Positions 52,416-62,534 of a stretch of DNA of 64,000 bases are shown in pieces. The position numbers and the translations under genes were made by a program. Under the pieces are notes generated by a model that saw only the letters and a program-made list of their open reading frames with translations, made no database searches and was not told the origin of the DNA. The stretch is from Streptomyces massasporeus (GTDB taxonomy: Bacteria; Actinomycetota; Actinomycetes; Streptomycetales; Streptomycetaceae), in assembly GCF_014648995.1 (NCBI RefSeq), contig NZ_BMSE01000005.1, positions 248,001 through 312,000 on the forward strand, in the 5' to 3' direction. Positions within the stretch are counted from its first letter, which is position 1; each line of letters opens with the position of its first letter.

Positions 52416-53176
52416 GCCCGCGCCGACGCGGCCACGTACCGCTCCAGCCCGGAGGCCGTCACCAGCTTCTCCTCGATGAACAGCCGGGTGCCCCGCTCGC
52501 ACAGCCGCCGGTCTCCGCGTGCCCGCGCGCAGAACTCCTCGGGCACGACACCGAACAGCTCCCGCAGCCGCGGCAGCCCGACGAGGAGCTCGGTCAGCAG
52601 CTCCCGCTCTCCCGGGTGCGTGCGCGGAGTGCCCGTGCCGTCGTGGAGGACGCCGTGCCGGTTGACGTAGGCGTAGGCCCCGGGCAGGCGGGTGCCGTCC
52701 GCGAGGTCGATCCGGACGTCGGGCGACGGCAGCCAGGCCCGGTCGAAGTTGCCGCCCGGCACCGGCACGCCCTCGCTCGCGTCGATCACCGCGAGCTGCT
52801 CGGCGTCGAGCCACAGGACGAACAACTCCCGCACGGTGCCCGGGGCGCCGACCGGTGACGCCGACACGTATCCCATGCGGCTCACGTGCGCGGAGACACC
52901 CGCGTCGAGGCCCGTCACCCGTGCCTTCACCATCGGCAGCGGTGACATGATCCCGAACTCCGTCATCTTGTGCCGCAACTGCCCCGGGCAGCCGTTGGAG
53001 CCGATGGCGATGACCGGTGTGCGGTCCTCGTACACCAGCCGCTCCGGCGGCAGGAAGCGGTCCCCGTCGAGGAGTCCGGAATCCGCGGGCCACGCACCCG
53101 GATACAGCAGGGGGTGCTCGCGCGGCGCCTCGGCCAGGCCGAGTGCCCGCAGCGTGCGATCGGTGGCGTCGTCCAT
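52361..53176 (-). CDS. Conserved hypothetical protein
   Basis: A 271-residue cytoplasmic protein that I do not recognise with confidence. It starts MDDATDRTLRALGLAEAPRE and carries VIAIGSNGCPGQLRHKM, which recalls the glycine-Ser-Asn substrate loop of gamma-glutamylcyclotransferase-fold proteins, and RMGYVSASPVGAPGTVRELF. The start is seven bases downstream of the LacI regulator stop, on the same strand, so it is probably cotranscribed with it. Its 3' 55 bp overlap the kinase gene on the opposite strand. Confidence 0.65.
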   Translation of the reverse strand: MDDATDRTLRALGLAEAPREHPLLYPGAWPADSGLLDGDRFLPPERLVYEDRTPVIAIGSNGCPGQLRHKMTEFGIMSPLPMVKARVTGLDAGVSAHVSRMGYVSASPVGAPGTVRELFVLWLDAEQLAVIDASEGVPVPGGNFDRAWLPSPDVRIDLADGTRLPGAYAYVNRHGVLHDGTGTPRTHPGERELLTELLVGLPRLRELFGVVPEEFCARARGDRRLCERGTRLFIEEKLVTASGLERYVAASARAQQSGSPGTGASSSPPLM

Positions 53177-53183
53177 GGGCCGC

Positions 53184-54221
53184 TCAGTCCGCCGGCGGGA
53201 TCTCGCCCGAGCCGCGGGTGATCAGCCGGGTCGGCAGCTCGATGCGCTCGGGGGTGACGAGGGTGCCGTCCAGCTGCCGGAAGAGACGTTCCGCCGCGGT
53301 GCGGCCGATGTCCGAGGCGTCCTGGGCGACGACCGTGACGCCCGGCTGGAGCAGGTCGGCGAGCTCGATGTCGTCGAAGCCGACCAGGGCGACACGGCGG
53401 GCCTGCTCGGCGAGCACCCGGATCACGGTGACCGTCACGCGGTTGTTGCCCGCGAAGATCGCCGTGACCGGGTCCGGGCCGGTCAGCATCTCCTCGGCGG
53501 CCCTGCGCACCCGCTCGGGGTCGGTGACGCCGAGGGACATCCAGGAGTCCGTCACCGGTATGCCCGCGTCCTCCATCGCCACCCGGTACCCGCGCAGCCG
53601 CTCGGCGGCGGTGTGGATGCGGGGCATGTCGCCGATGAAGCCGATCCGGCGGTGCCCGTGGGCGATGAGGTGGGCGACGCCGTCGCGGGCGCCGCCGAAG
53701 TTGTCCGACAGGACCACGTCGGCGTCGATGTGCCCGGCCGGCCGGTCCACGAACACCGTGGCGACACCCGCCTTGAGCTCGGGCTCCAGGTACCGGTGGT
53801 CGTCCCCGGCCGGGATCACCACCAGCCCGTCCACCCGCCGCGCGCACAGGGCCAGCACCAGTTCCTGCTCGCGCTCGGGGTCCTCCGCGCTGGAGCCGTT
53901 GATCAGCAGGGCGCCGTGCGCGCGGGCCACCTCCTCGACCGACCGGCTCAGGGGGCCGTAGAACGGGTCCGCGAGGTCCTCCAGGACCAGGCCGATGCTC
54001 GCCGTACGGCCCTTGCGCAGCACCCGCGCGCTGTCGTTGCGGCGGAAGCCGAGCGCGTCGATCGCCTCCTGGACCCGCCGCTCCGTCTCCGGGGTGACCC
54101 CCGGCTCCCCGTTCACGACACGGGAGACCGTCTTGAGGCCGACTCCGGCGCGTGCCGCTACGTCCTTCATGGTCGGCCGGGTGCCGTAGCGCGTTGCGGA
54201 TCGGAGGGGGGTCTGGGGCAC
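53184..54221 (-). CDS. LacI-family transcriptional regulator
   Basis: A 345-residue sugar-responsive repressor. The HTH and hinge are intact: TMKDVAARAGVGLKTVSRVV, NGEPGVTPETERRVQEAIDAL, RRNDSARVLRKGRTASIGLV. A periplasmic-binding-protein-like sensor domain follows. The frame runs open upstream, so the start is uncertain; GTG at 54221 behind AGGACA gives a 17-residue lead before the ATG at 54170. It is divergent from a ROK kinase, with a 12-bp palindrome between, implying control of itself and the kinase. Confidence 0.88.
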   Translation of the reverse strand: MPQTPLRSATRYGTRPTMKDVAARAGVGLKTVSRVVNGEPGVTPETERRVQEAIDALGFRRNDSARVLRKGRTASIGLVLEDLADPFYGPLSRSVEEVARAHGALLINGSSAEDPEREQELVLALCARRVDGLVVIPAGDDHRYLEPELKAGVATVFVDRPAGHIDADVVLSDNFGGARDGVAHLIAHGHRRIGFIGDMPRIHTAAERLRGYRVAMEDAGIPVTDSWMSLGVTDPERVRRAAEEMLTGPDPVTAIFAGNNRVTVTVIRVLAEQARRVALVGFDDIELADLLQPGVTVVAQDASDIGRTAAERLFRQLDGTLVTPERIELPTRLITRGSGEIPPAD

Positions 54222-54290
54222 GGTGCGGTGTCCTGTCCTGTCGTCCACGGGGGTGCGTCGATCCTGGGTTTGTATGAGGATGTGGCGTCG

Positions 54291-54315
54291 AGCATAGAGC
54301 CTGGACAACGTTGTC
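54291..54315. promoter_or_regulatory. LacI operator GACAACGTTGTC between LacI and ROK genes
   Basis: A perfect 12-bp palindrome (54304-54315). The minus-strand hexamer TATGCT (54296-54291) is a good -10 for the LacI gene, so the operator covers its -35 to spacer region. Confidence 0.65.
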
Positions 54316-54446
54316 AGGCTCGGGGGAGACTGTCCACCGCAATCTCCGGACCCGTGCACCGCCACGGGACCGGTCCGCTGCTTGCCCTGCTTGATGGCTT
54401 TCTCGGCGTTTTTCTCATGCATGCCCGACGGGGAGATCCGACTCTG

Positions 54447-55400
54447 ATGCACACCGACCTCGTGGCCGCGCTCGACATCGGCGGCACCAAGATCGCCGGC
54501 GCTCTGGTGGACGGCCTCGGCCGGATCCTGGCCCGCGCCCAGCGGCCGACGCCCGCCCGGGAGGACGGCGACACCGTGATGCGGGCCGTGGAGCAGGTGC
54601 TCGGCGAGCTCACCGCGTCGCCGCTGTGGGGGCGTGCCACGGCCGTGGGGATCGGCAGCGCCGGGCCCGTGGACGCCTCCGCGGGCACGGTGAGCCCGGT
54701 CAACGTGCCCGGCTGGCGCGACTACCCGCTCGTCGCCCGGGTCCGGGCCGCCGCCGGGAACCTGCCCGTCGAGCTGATCGGCGACGGCGTGGCGATCACG
54801 GCGGCCGAGCACTGGCAGGGCGCCGCCCGCGGCCATGACAACGCGCTGTGCATGGTCGTCTCCACCGGCGTCGGCGGCGGTCTGGTGCTCGGCGGCCGGC
54901 TGCACCCCGGGCCCACCGGCAACGCCGGGCACATCGGCCACATCAGCGTGGACCTCGACGGCGATCTGTGCCCGTGCGGCTCGCACGGCTGCGTGGAGCG
55001 CATCGCGAGCGGCCCCAACATCGCCCGGCGCGCGCTGGAGAACGGCTGGCTGCCCGGCCCCGACGGGGACACCTCCGCCGCCGCGGTGGCCGCCGCCGCC
55101 CGGTCCGGCGACCCGGTGGCCGTCGCCTCCTTCGAGCGGGCCGCCCAGGCCCTGGCCGCCGGGATCGCCGCCACCGCGACCCTCGTGGAGATGGACATCG
55201 CGGTGATCGGCGGGGGAGTGGGCAAGGCGGGCGACGTCCTGTTCGACCCCCTGCGCAAGGCCCTGAGCACCTACGCGACGCTGTCCTTCGTCCGGCACCT
55301 GACCGTGGCACCGGCCCAGATGGGCACCGACGCCGGGCTGGTGGGCGCGGCGGCGGCCGCACTGGCGAAGCGGACGGACGCGGCGGCGGCCGGGGTGTGA
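54447..55400 (+). CDS. ROK-family sugar kinase (glucokinase-like)
   Basis: A 317-residue cytoplasmic hexose kinase. ATP motif VAALDIGGTKIAGALVD at the N-terminus; substrate region VSPVNVPGWRDYPL; ROK signature VVSTGVGGGLVLGGRLHPGPTGNAGHIGH shown in parts; and the zinc motif CPCGSHGCVERIASGP with the conserved cysteines and His in GHISVDLDG. It phosphorylates glucose or a related sugar. ATG at 54447 follows GGGGAGA. It is divergent from the LacI regulator that probably controls it. Confidence 0.88.
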   Translation: MHTDLVAALDIGGTKIAGALVDGLGRILARAQRPTPAREDGDTVMRAVEQVLGELTASPLWGRATAVGIGSAGPVDASAGTVSPVNVPGWRDYPLVARVRAAAGNLPVELIGDGVAITAAEHWQGAARGHDNALCMVVSTGVGGGLVLGGRLHPGPTGNAGHIGHISVDLDGDLCPCGSHGCVERIASGPNIARRALENGWLPGPDGDTSAAAVAAAARSGDPVAVASFERAAQALAAGIAATATLVEMDIAVIGGGVGKAGDVLFDPLRKALSTYATLSFVRHLTVAPAQMGTDAGLVGAAAAALAKRTDAAAAGV

Positions 55401-55556
55401 GCCGGGGCGCGGCCGAATCGGCAGGAACGTTCAGTCTGCGGTGGGGCGCGGGGCCCGAGGGCTGACGCGGCGGTGACCCCGGGGTGATACGGACCGGTCC
55501 GGTCAGTATCGCCGGACATCGACCGCATGTCCGTGTGATGTGGCACGATCGCGCTT

Positions 55557-56000
55557 GTGAGCAGCAGACCCGCCTCGGCGCAGCACCTGCGTGACCTCGC
55601 CCGACTGCGCCGCGTCAAGGACCGGATCGACCGGGAGTACGCGAAGCCCCTCGACGTCGAGGCCCTCGCCCGGGGCGTGCACATGTCGGCCGGGCACCTC
55701 AGTCGCGAGTTCCGGCAGGCGTACGGCGAGTCTCCGTACAGCTACCTCATGACGCGGCGCATCGAGCGCGCGATGGCGCTGCTGCGCCGGGGCGACCTCA
55801 GTGTCACCGAGGTGTGCTTCGAGGTCGGCTGCGCGTCGCTGGGCACGTTCAGCACCCGTTTCACCGAGCTGGTCGGCATGCCGCCCAGTGCCTACCGGCG
55901 TGAGGCGGCGCGCGCGACTGCGGGCATTCCGTCGTGCGTGTCGAAGCAGGTGACCAGACCGGTCAGGAATCGAGAAGCGCCCGCCGCGAGCCGAAACTAG
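55557..56000 (+). CDS. AraC-family transcriptional regulator (HTH only)
   Basis: A 147-residue protein made almost only of the two-HTH AraC/XylS domain: RVKDRIDREYAKPLDVEALA, HMSAGHLSREFRQAYGESPY, then MALLRRGDLSVTEVCFEVGC and TFSTRFTELVGMPPSAYRRE. There is no ligand domain, as in SoxS/MarA-like activators. It is followed after 10 bp by a VOC gene and then a short UvrA, a recurrent arrangement in actinobacteria. GTG at 55557. Confidence 0.88.
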   Translation: MSSRPASAQHLRDLARLRRVKDRIDREYAKPLDVEALARGVHMSAGHLSREFRQAYGESPYSYLMTRRIERAMALLRRGDLSVTEVCFEVGCASLGTFSTRFTELVGMPPSAYRREAARATAGIPSCVSKQVTRPVRNREAPAASRN

Positions 56001-56010
56001 CGTGAGGGCC

Positions 56011-56427
56011 ATGGACCTTCACATTCACGCCAGCTTCCTTCCGCACGACGACCCGGACGCCGCCCTGGCGTTCTACCGCGACACCCTCGGCTTCGAGGTC
56101 AGAAACGACGTCGGATACGAGGGCATGCGCTGGATCACCGTCGGCCCCGTCGGCCAGCCCGGCACGAACATCGTGCTGCACCCGCCGGCCGCCGACCCCG
56201 GCATCACCGAGGACGAGCGCCGCACCATCGCCGAGATGATGGCCAAGGGCACCTACGCCGGCATCGTCCTGGCCACCAGCGACGTCGACGGCACCTTCGA
56301 GCGGGTGCAGGCGGGCGACGCCGAGGTGGTCCAGGAGCCGGTGGACCAGCCCTACGGCGTCCGCGACTGCGCCTTCCGCGACCCCGCGGGCAACATGGTC
56401 CGGATCCAGCAGCTCAAGGCGTCGTAA
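56011..56427 (+). CDS. VOC-family protein (glyoxalase/bleomycin-resistance-like)
   Basis: A 138-residue single-domain VOC protein: LHIHASFLPHDDPDAALAFY, RDTLGFEVRNDVGYEGMRW, and the terminal DCAFRDPAGNMVRIQQL. These proteins bind or detoxify small molecules with a metal. ATG at 56011 behind GAGGG is preferred to the GTG at 56002. It lies between the AraC regulator and a strong hairpin before uvrA. Confidence 0.87.
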   Translation: MDLHIHASFLPHDDPDAALAFYRDTLGFEVRNDVGYEGMRWITVGPVGQPGTNIVLHPPAADPGITEDERRTIAEMMAKGTYAGIVLATSDVDGTFERVQAGDAEVVQEPVDQPYGVRDCAFRDPAGNMVRIQQLKAS

Positions 56428-56447
56428 CAGCCCCCGCACCGCACCTC

Positions 56448-56480
56448 CCCCCGCGCCGCCCCTCGGGAGCGGCGCGGGGG
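56448..56480 (+). terminator. Strong hairpin between VOC and UvrA-like genes
   Basis: A 12-bp perfect GC stem (56448-56459 with 56469-56480) and a 9-base loop, 48 bp before the UvrA-like start. It can end the AraC-VOC transcript or act as an attenuator for the next gene. Confidence 0.75.
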
Positions 56481-56528
56481 AACGAGATCGTCCGAGCGCG
56501 GCAGCCCCGCCCGACAGATGGAGACACC

Positions 56529-58922
<2,394 letters not shown>

Positions 58923-59091
58923 GGGATGTCCGTACGGCCGTGAGGCGAGCCGCCCGGCGTGCTCCGGGCCCTCCTCACGGCCTCGTGCCGGGTGGACAGC
59001 CCCATGTCGGACATTGGGGACAAATCAGACGAATATCGTCATCTGGTGAGGGCACTCCGTCTCCTGAATCCCCCACGGAACGGAGCCGCTG

Positions 59092-59367
59092 ATGATCATC
59101 AAGAAGATGCACGAGATGGGCGTCCGCAGCGAGCACGCCTACATGGCCGGCATGGCCTCCATCGGCCTCAGCGTCGTCGCCTGGATGGGCTCCAGGAAGA
59201 TGGAAGCAGGCACCGGTGTCGCCCGTGCCGACCGCTGGGGCATCTTCGTCGGTGAGTGGGCACCCACCTTCTTCGGTCTCGGCCTCGCCCTGTCGCACTA
59301 CGAGCAGCAGGACGGCACCCTCACCGCCGACGTCCACGAGTTCCGGCCGACGCGGAAGGCGGGCTGA
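59092..59367 (+). CDS. Small membrane protein, function unknown
   Basis: A 91-residue protein with two short hydrophobic stretches (GMASIGLSVVAWMG and FVGEWAPTFFGLGLAL) and a charged ending. It starts MIIKKMHEMGVRSEHAYMAG, conserved-looking among Streptomyces small proteins I recall; no function. AACGGAGC precedes the ATG. Confidence 0.7.
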   Translation: MIIKKMHEMGVRSEHAYMAGMASIGLSVVAWMGSRKMEAGTGVARADRWGIFVGEWAPTFFGLGLALSHYEQQDGTLTADVHEFRPTRKAG

Positions 59368-59417
59368 ACGGCCCATCCCGGCGCGCGCCCGGCGCCGCCC
59401 CCGCGCACCCTGGTGCC

Positions 59418-59642
59418 ATGGCGCCCGTGAAACCCGTCGTGGTCTACCCGCCCGCCGCGGACGGTGGACGGCGGGTCCGTGTGGACGACCAGTTCCTCGG
59501 TATCGCCTACGGGCCACTCGACATCGCCGAGTTCCTGCGGCGAGCCGGGATCGAGGACGCGGACGAGGCGTACGTGGCGGCATCGGGGCTGATCGAATGG
59601 CGCGGCGGTGGATCCGGCGCCTGGGGAACCGGCCACGCGTGA
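59418..59642 (+). CDS. Small conserved hypothetical protein
   Basis: A 74-residue acidic protein: VKPVVVYPPAADGGRRVRVD, FLGIAYGPLDIAEFLRRAG, then IEDADEAYVAASGLIEWRGG. It looks globular and conserved; function unknown. The ATG has no strong ribosome site. It lies between two other small genes on the same strand. Confidence 0.6.
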   Translation: MAPVKPVVVYPPAADGGRRVRVDDQFLGIAYGPLDIAEFLRRAGIEDADEAYVAASGLIEWRGGGSGAWGTGHA

Positions 59643-59708
59643 AGCCGCCGCTTCCCCCGAACGGCCCAGTGCCGTGACCCTGGAGCCCGTCCGGCAGTTG
59701 AGTGGGGC

Positions 59709-59936
59709 ATGAAGAAGCGCAGCATGCTCGCGATCGCCTCCCTGGCCACCGGCTTCGTCGTCGCGGCGGTCACTCCGTCGCACGCCATCGGAGAGACTGT
59801 CCCCGCCATCAACGTGGACGAGACCCTCAAGACGCTCAACCAGACCGTCGCCAGGGACGGCCTGGCCGTGGACAGGAAGGACGGCGTCCAGAAGAAGAAG
59901 GGCGCTCAGAAGAAGGCCGCCCCGAAGAGGGGCTGA
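59709..59936 (+). CDS. Small secreted lysine-rich peptide
   Basis: A 75-residue precursor: signal peptide about residues 1-26 ([20 protein letters not shown]... PSHA) and a mature peptide of about 48 residues ending in basic [14 protein letters not shown]. It resembles small exported proteins of streptomycetes related to the chaplin neighbourhood, but no chaplin motif is present. A strong terminator follows. Confidence 0.7.
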   Translation: MKKRSMLAIASLATGFVVAAVTPSHAIGETVPAINVDETLKTLNQTVARDGLAVDRKDGVQKKKGAQKKAAPKRG

Positions 59937-59952
59937 CGACCAGCCACGGCCC

Positions 59953-59993
59953 ACGGCGTCGGCGTTCCCCCGCGTGGGGGGCGCCGGCGCCGT
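59953..59993 (+). terminator. Terminator after the small secreted peptide gene
   Basis: Outer arms of 12 bases (59953-59964 with 59982-59993, one mismatch) and an inner CCCCC/GGGGG stem (59967-59971 with 59976-59980) around GCGT, 16 bp after the stop. Confidence 0.8.
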
Positions 59994-60076
59994 CGTCATG
60001 CGCCCTCAACTGCGGCTGGTTTCCGTGGCAGGGTGGAGCGGGCAAGCCTCAGGGGGCCAACAGAAGAGGGGGACCT

Positions 60077-61120
60077 GTGACCGTCGTCTGGATCAACGGC
60101 GCGTTCGGTGCGGGGAAGACCACCACCGCACGGGAACTGATCGAACTGATCCCGAACAGCACGCTCTTCGACCCGGAGGTCATCGGCGGCGCGCTCGCCC
60201 ACCTGCTGCCGCCGAAACGCCTCGCCGAGGTCGGCGACTTCCAGGACCTGCCGATCTGGCGACGGCTCGTGATCGACACGGCGGCCGCGATGCTCGCCGA
60301 GCTCGGCGGGACCCTCGTCGTCCCCATGACCCTGCTGCGCCAGGAGTACCGCGACGAGATCTTCGGCGGCCTGGCCGCGCGCAGGATCCCGGTCAGCCAC
60401 ATCCTGCTCGCTCCGGCCGAAACGATACTGCGGGAGCGCATAGCGGGCCGTGAGGTCCCGCGCGACCTCCCCGACGGCGACATGCGAATACGCCAGTGGT
60501 CCTTCGACCACATCGAGCCGTACCGGGCCGCTCTCGCCTCCTGGCTCACCGCCGACGCCCACCCCGTCGACACCAGCGACCTCACGCCGTACGAGACGGC
60601 CGTCAAGATCGCCGAGGCCGTCGCCGGCGGTACCGTGCCGGTCTGCGACATCGTGCAGACGCCCGAGCCCACCGCCGAGACCGTCGCCGCCGGAGTGCTC
60701 CTCTTCGACGAGCAGGACCGGGTGCTGCTCGTCGACCCCACGTACAAGGCCGGCTGGGAGTTCCCCGGTGGCGTCGTCGAACCCGGTGAGGCCCCCGCGC
60801 GCGCCGGGATCCGCGAGGTCGCCGAGGAGACCGGTATCAGCCTCGACGAGGTGCCGAGCCTGCTCGTCGTCGACTGGGAGCGCCCCGCACCCCCCGGGTA
60901 CGGCGGACTGCGGCTCCTCTTCGACGGCGGCCTCCTGCACTCCGCCGAGGCGGGCAGGCTGCTGCTGCCCGGCCCGGAGCTGCGCGCCTGGCGGTTCGTC
61001 ACCGAGGAGGAGGCCGCCGACCTGCTGCCCCCGGTGCGCTACGAGCGGCTGCGCTGGGCCCTGCGGGCCCGCGAACGCGGAGCGGCGCTCTATCTGGAGG
61101 CCGGGGTGCCGGTCGGCTGA
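60077..61120 (+). CDS. Fusion of P-loop kinase and NUDIX hydrolase
   Basis: A 347-residue two-domain protein. N-terminal AAA/P-loop kinase (about residues 1-185) with Walker [21 protein letters not shown], a [17 protein letters not shown] region and [17 protein letters not shown]-terminal NUDIX (about residues 205-340) with a complete box: [20 protein letters not shown] plus ETGI, matching Gx5Ex7REUxEExGU. The kinase may phosphorylate an alcohol-type substrate or antibiotic-like compound, and the NUDIX domain hydrolyses a nucleoside-diphosphate derivative; whether they act in one pathway is inferred. GTG at 60077 follows AGAGGGGG. Confidence 0.85.
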   Translation: MTVVWINGAFGAGKTTTARELIELIPNSTLFDPEVIGGALAHLLPPKRLAEVGDFQDLPIWRRLVIDTAAAMLAELGGTLVVPMTLLRQEYRDEIFGGLAARRIPVSHILLAPAETILRERIAGREVPRDLPDGDMRIRQWSFDHIEPYRAALASWLTADAHPVDTSDLTPYETAVKIAEAVAGGTVPVCDIVQTPEPTAETVAAGVLLFDEQDRVLLVDPTYKAGWEFPGGVVEPGEAPARAGIREVAEETGISLDEVPSLLVVDWERPAPPGYGGLRLLFDGGLLHSAEAGRLLLPGPELRAWRFVTEEEAADLLPPVRYERLRWALRARERGAALYLEAGVPVG

Positions 61121-61426
61121 CACCGGGCCCGCCGCGCGCGCCCTTTACCCGGCGCGGGAGATTTCGAGGGAAAAGCAAAAGGAAACGGCGCCCGGGTCAC
61201 GGCCAATCGCTGCCCAAGGAATCTCCCGCGAACCTTCACGCGGCGGGTAATCGCATTCCCCACTCTCGTCAACACTTTTCCATGACCGCAAACAATCCCT
61301 TTTCTCGCCCCTGCGCGGCTTGACCGGACTCGCACGCCGTTGCGAAAGTCCGCAGAGTCTCATGGCGGAAGCAACGACCGCCACCCAATTTCCTTGCCCC
61401 AGGGGCAGATCCGGGATGTCCGTACG
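61121..61426. other. Intergenic region upstream of the ABC transporter genes
   Basis: These 306 bp carry no gene. They are relatively A-rich (a run with GAGGGAAAAGCAAAAGGAAACG near 61165 in parts). A TTGACC at 61320-61325 has no convincing -10 partner. I see no terminator or clear operator. Confidence 0.5.
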
Positions 61427-62458
61427 ATGACCACGCAACACCAGCCGGTCGACACCGGCGGCGGCACCGCGCTGCCGACCGAGCCGTCGACGCAGGACTC
61501 CAGACCCGGCGGCACGGTTGTCGCCGGCCGCCCACCGGCCCGGATGGCCTGGCGGCGGATCAGGCGGGACAAGGTCACCACGGCCGCTCTGGCGGCCACC
61601 CTCCTGTTCATCACGATCGCGCTCCTCGCGCCGGTCCTCACCGCGGTGACCGGCTGGGGACCGATCACCCCCGACAACAAGGCGATCAATCCGGACACGG
61701 GCAATTTCCCCTACGGGTCGCTGGGCGGTATCAGCGCCGAGCACCTCCTCGGCGTCGAACCGGGCACCGGCTACGACCTGTTCGCCCGCATCGTCTACGG
61801 CCTGCGCACCTCCCTCTACGTGGGATTCGCCTCGGCCGTACTGTCCACCGCGGTCGGAGTCGTGGCCGGGCTCGCCGCCGGCTATTTCGGCGGCTGGGTC
61901 GATTCCCTGCTGTCCCGGATCATGGACGTGATGCTGGCGTTTCCCCAGCTGCTGTTCATCATCGCGCTCACCCCGGTGATCCAGAACGCGCTCCAGACCG
62001 ACACCCACGGCGGCACCGACGAGAACCTCCGGCTGCTCGTCCTGGTCCTCAACATCGCGGTCTTCGCCTGGGCGTACACCGCCCGGCTGGTGCGCGGGCA
62101 GGTACTGTCCCTGCGCGAACGGGAGTTCGTCGACGCCGCGCGGCTGATGAGCGCCGGCCGTCGGCACATCCTCTTCCGCCAGCTGCTGCCCAACCTGTGG
62201 GCGCCGATCCTGATCTCCTTCGCGCTCGCCGTCCCGCAGAACATCACGACCGAGGCGGCGCTGTCGTACCTGGGCGTCGGTGTCATCCCGCCCAACCCCG
62301 ACTGGGGAGCCGTGCTGTCGGACGCCTCCCAGTTCTTCCTCCAGGATCCGATGTACCTCTTCGTGCCCGGCGTCCTGCTCCTCCTCCTGGTCCTGGCGCT
62401 CAACCTGCTCGGGGACGGCGTCCGGGACGCCCTGGACCCCCGAGCCCGGCGCGGCTGA
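61427..62458 (+). CDS. ABC transporter permease, DppC/OppC family
   Basis: A 343-residue inner-membrane permease for oligopeptide-type ABC importers. After a disordered head comes the OppC_N helix (TTAALAATLLFITIALLAPVL) and a five-helix BPD_transp_1 domain with the EAA-like loop REREFVDAARLMSAGRRHIL, which contacts the ATPase. The typical SYLGVGVIPPNPDWGAVLSD follows. The substrate-binding protein is 76 bp downstream; partner permease and ATPases lie beyond the window. The permease-first order also occurs in the Streptomyces bldK-type loci. Confidence 0.9.
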   Translation: MTTQHQPVDTGGGTALPTEPSTQDSRPGGTVVAGRPPARMAWRRIRRDKVTTAALAATLLFITIALLAPVLTAVTGWGPITPDNKAINPDTGNFPYGSLGGISAEHLLGVEPGTGYDLFARIVYGLRTSLYVGFASAVLSTAVGVVAGLAAGYFGGWVDSLLSRIMDVMLAFPQLLFIIALTPVIQNALQTDTHGGTDENLRLLVLVLNIAVFAWAYTARLVRGQVLSLREREFVDAARLMSAGRRHILFRQLLPNLWAPILISFALAVPQNITTEAALSYLGVGVIPPNPDWGAVLSDASQFFLQDPMYLFVPGVLLLLLVLALNLLGDGVRDALDPRARRG

Positions 62459-62534
62459 CAAGCCACCCCCGAGATTTCGGCCCGGCGGTCCCACGAACGG
62501 CCGCCGAGCCCGTAGCAAGAACGGAGTTTCCCCC

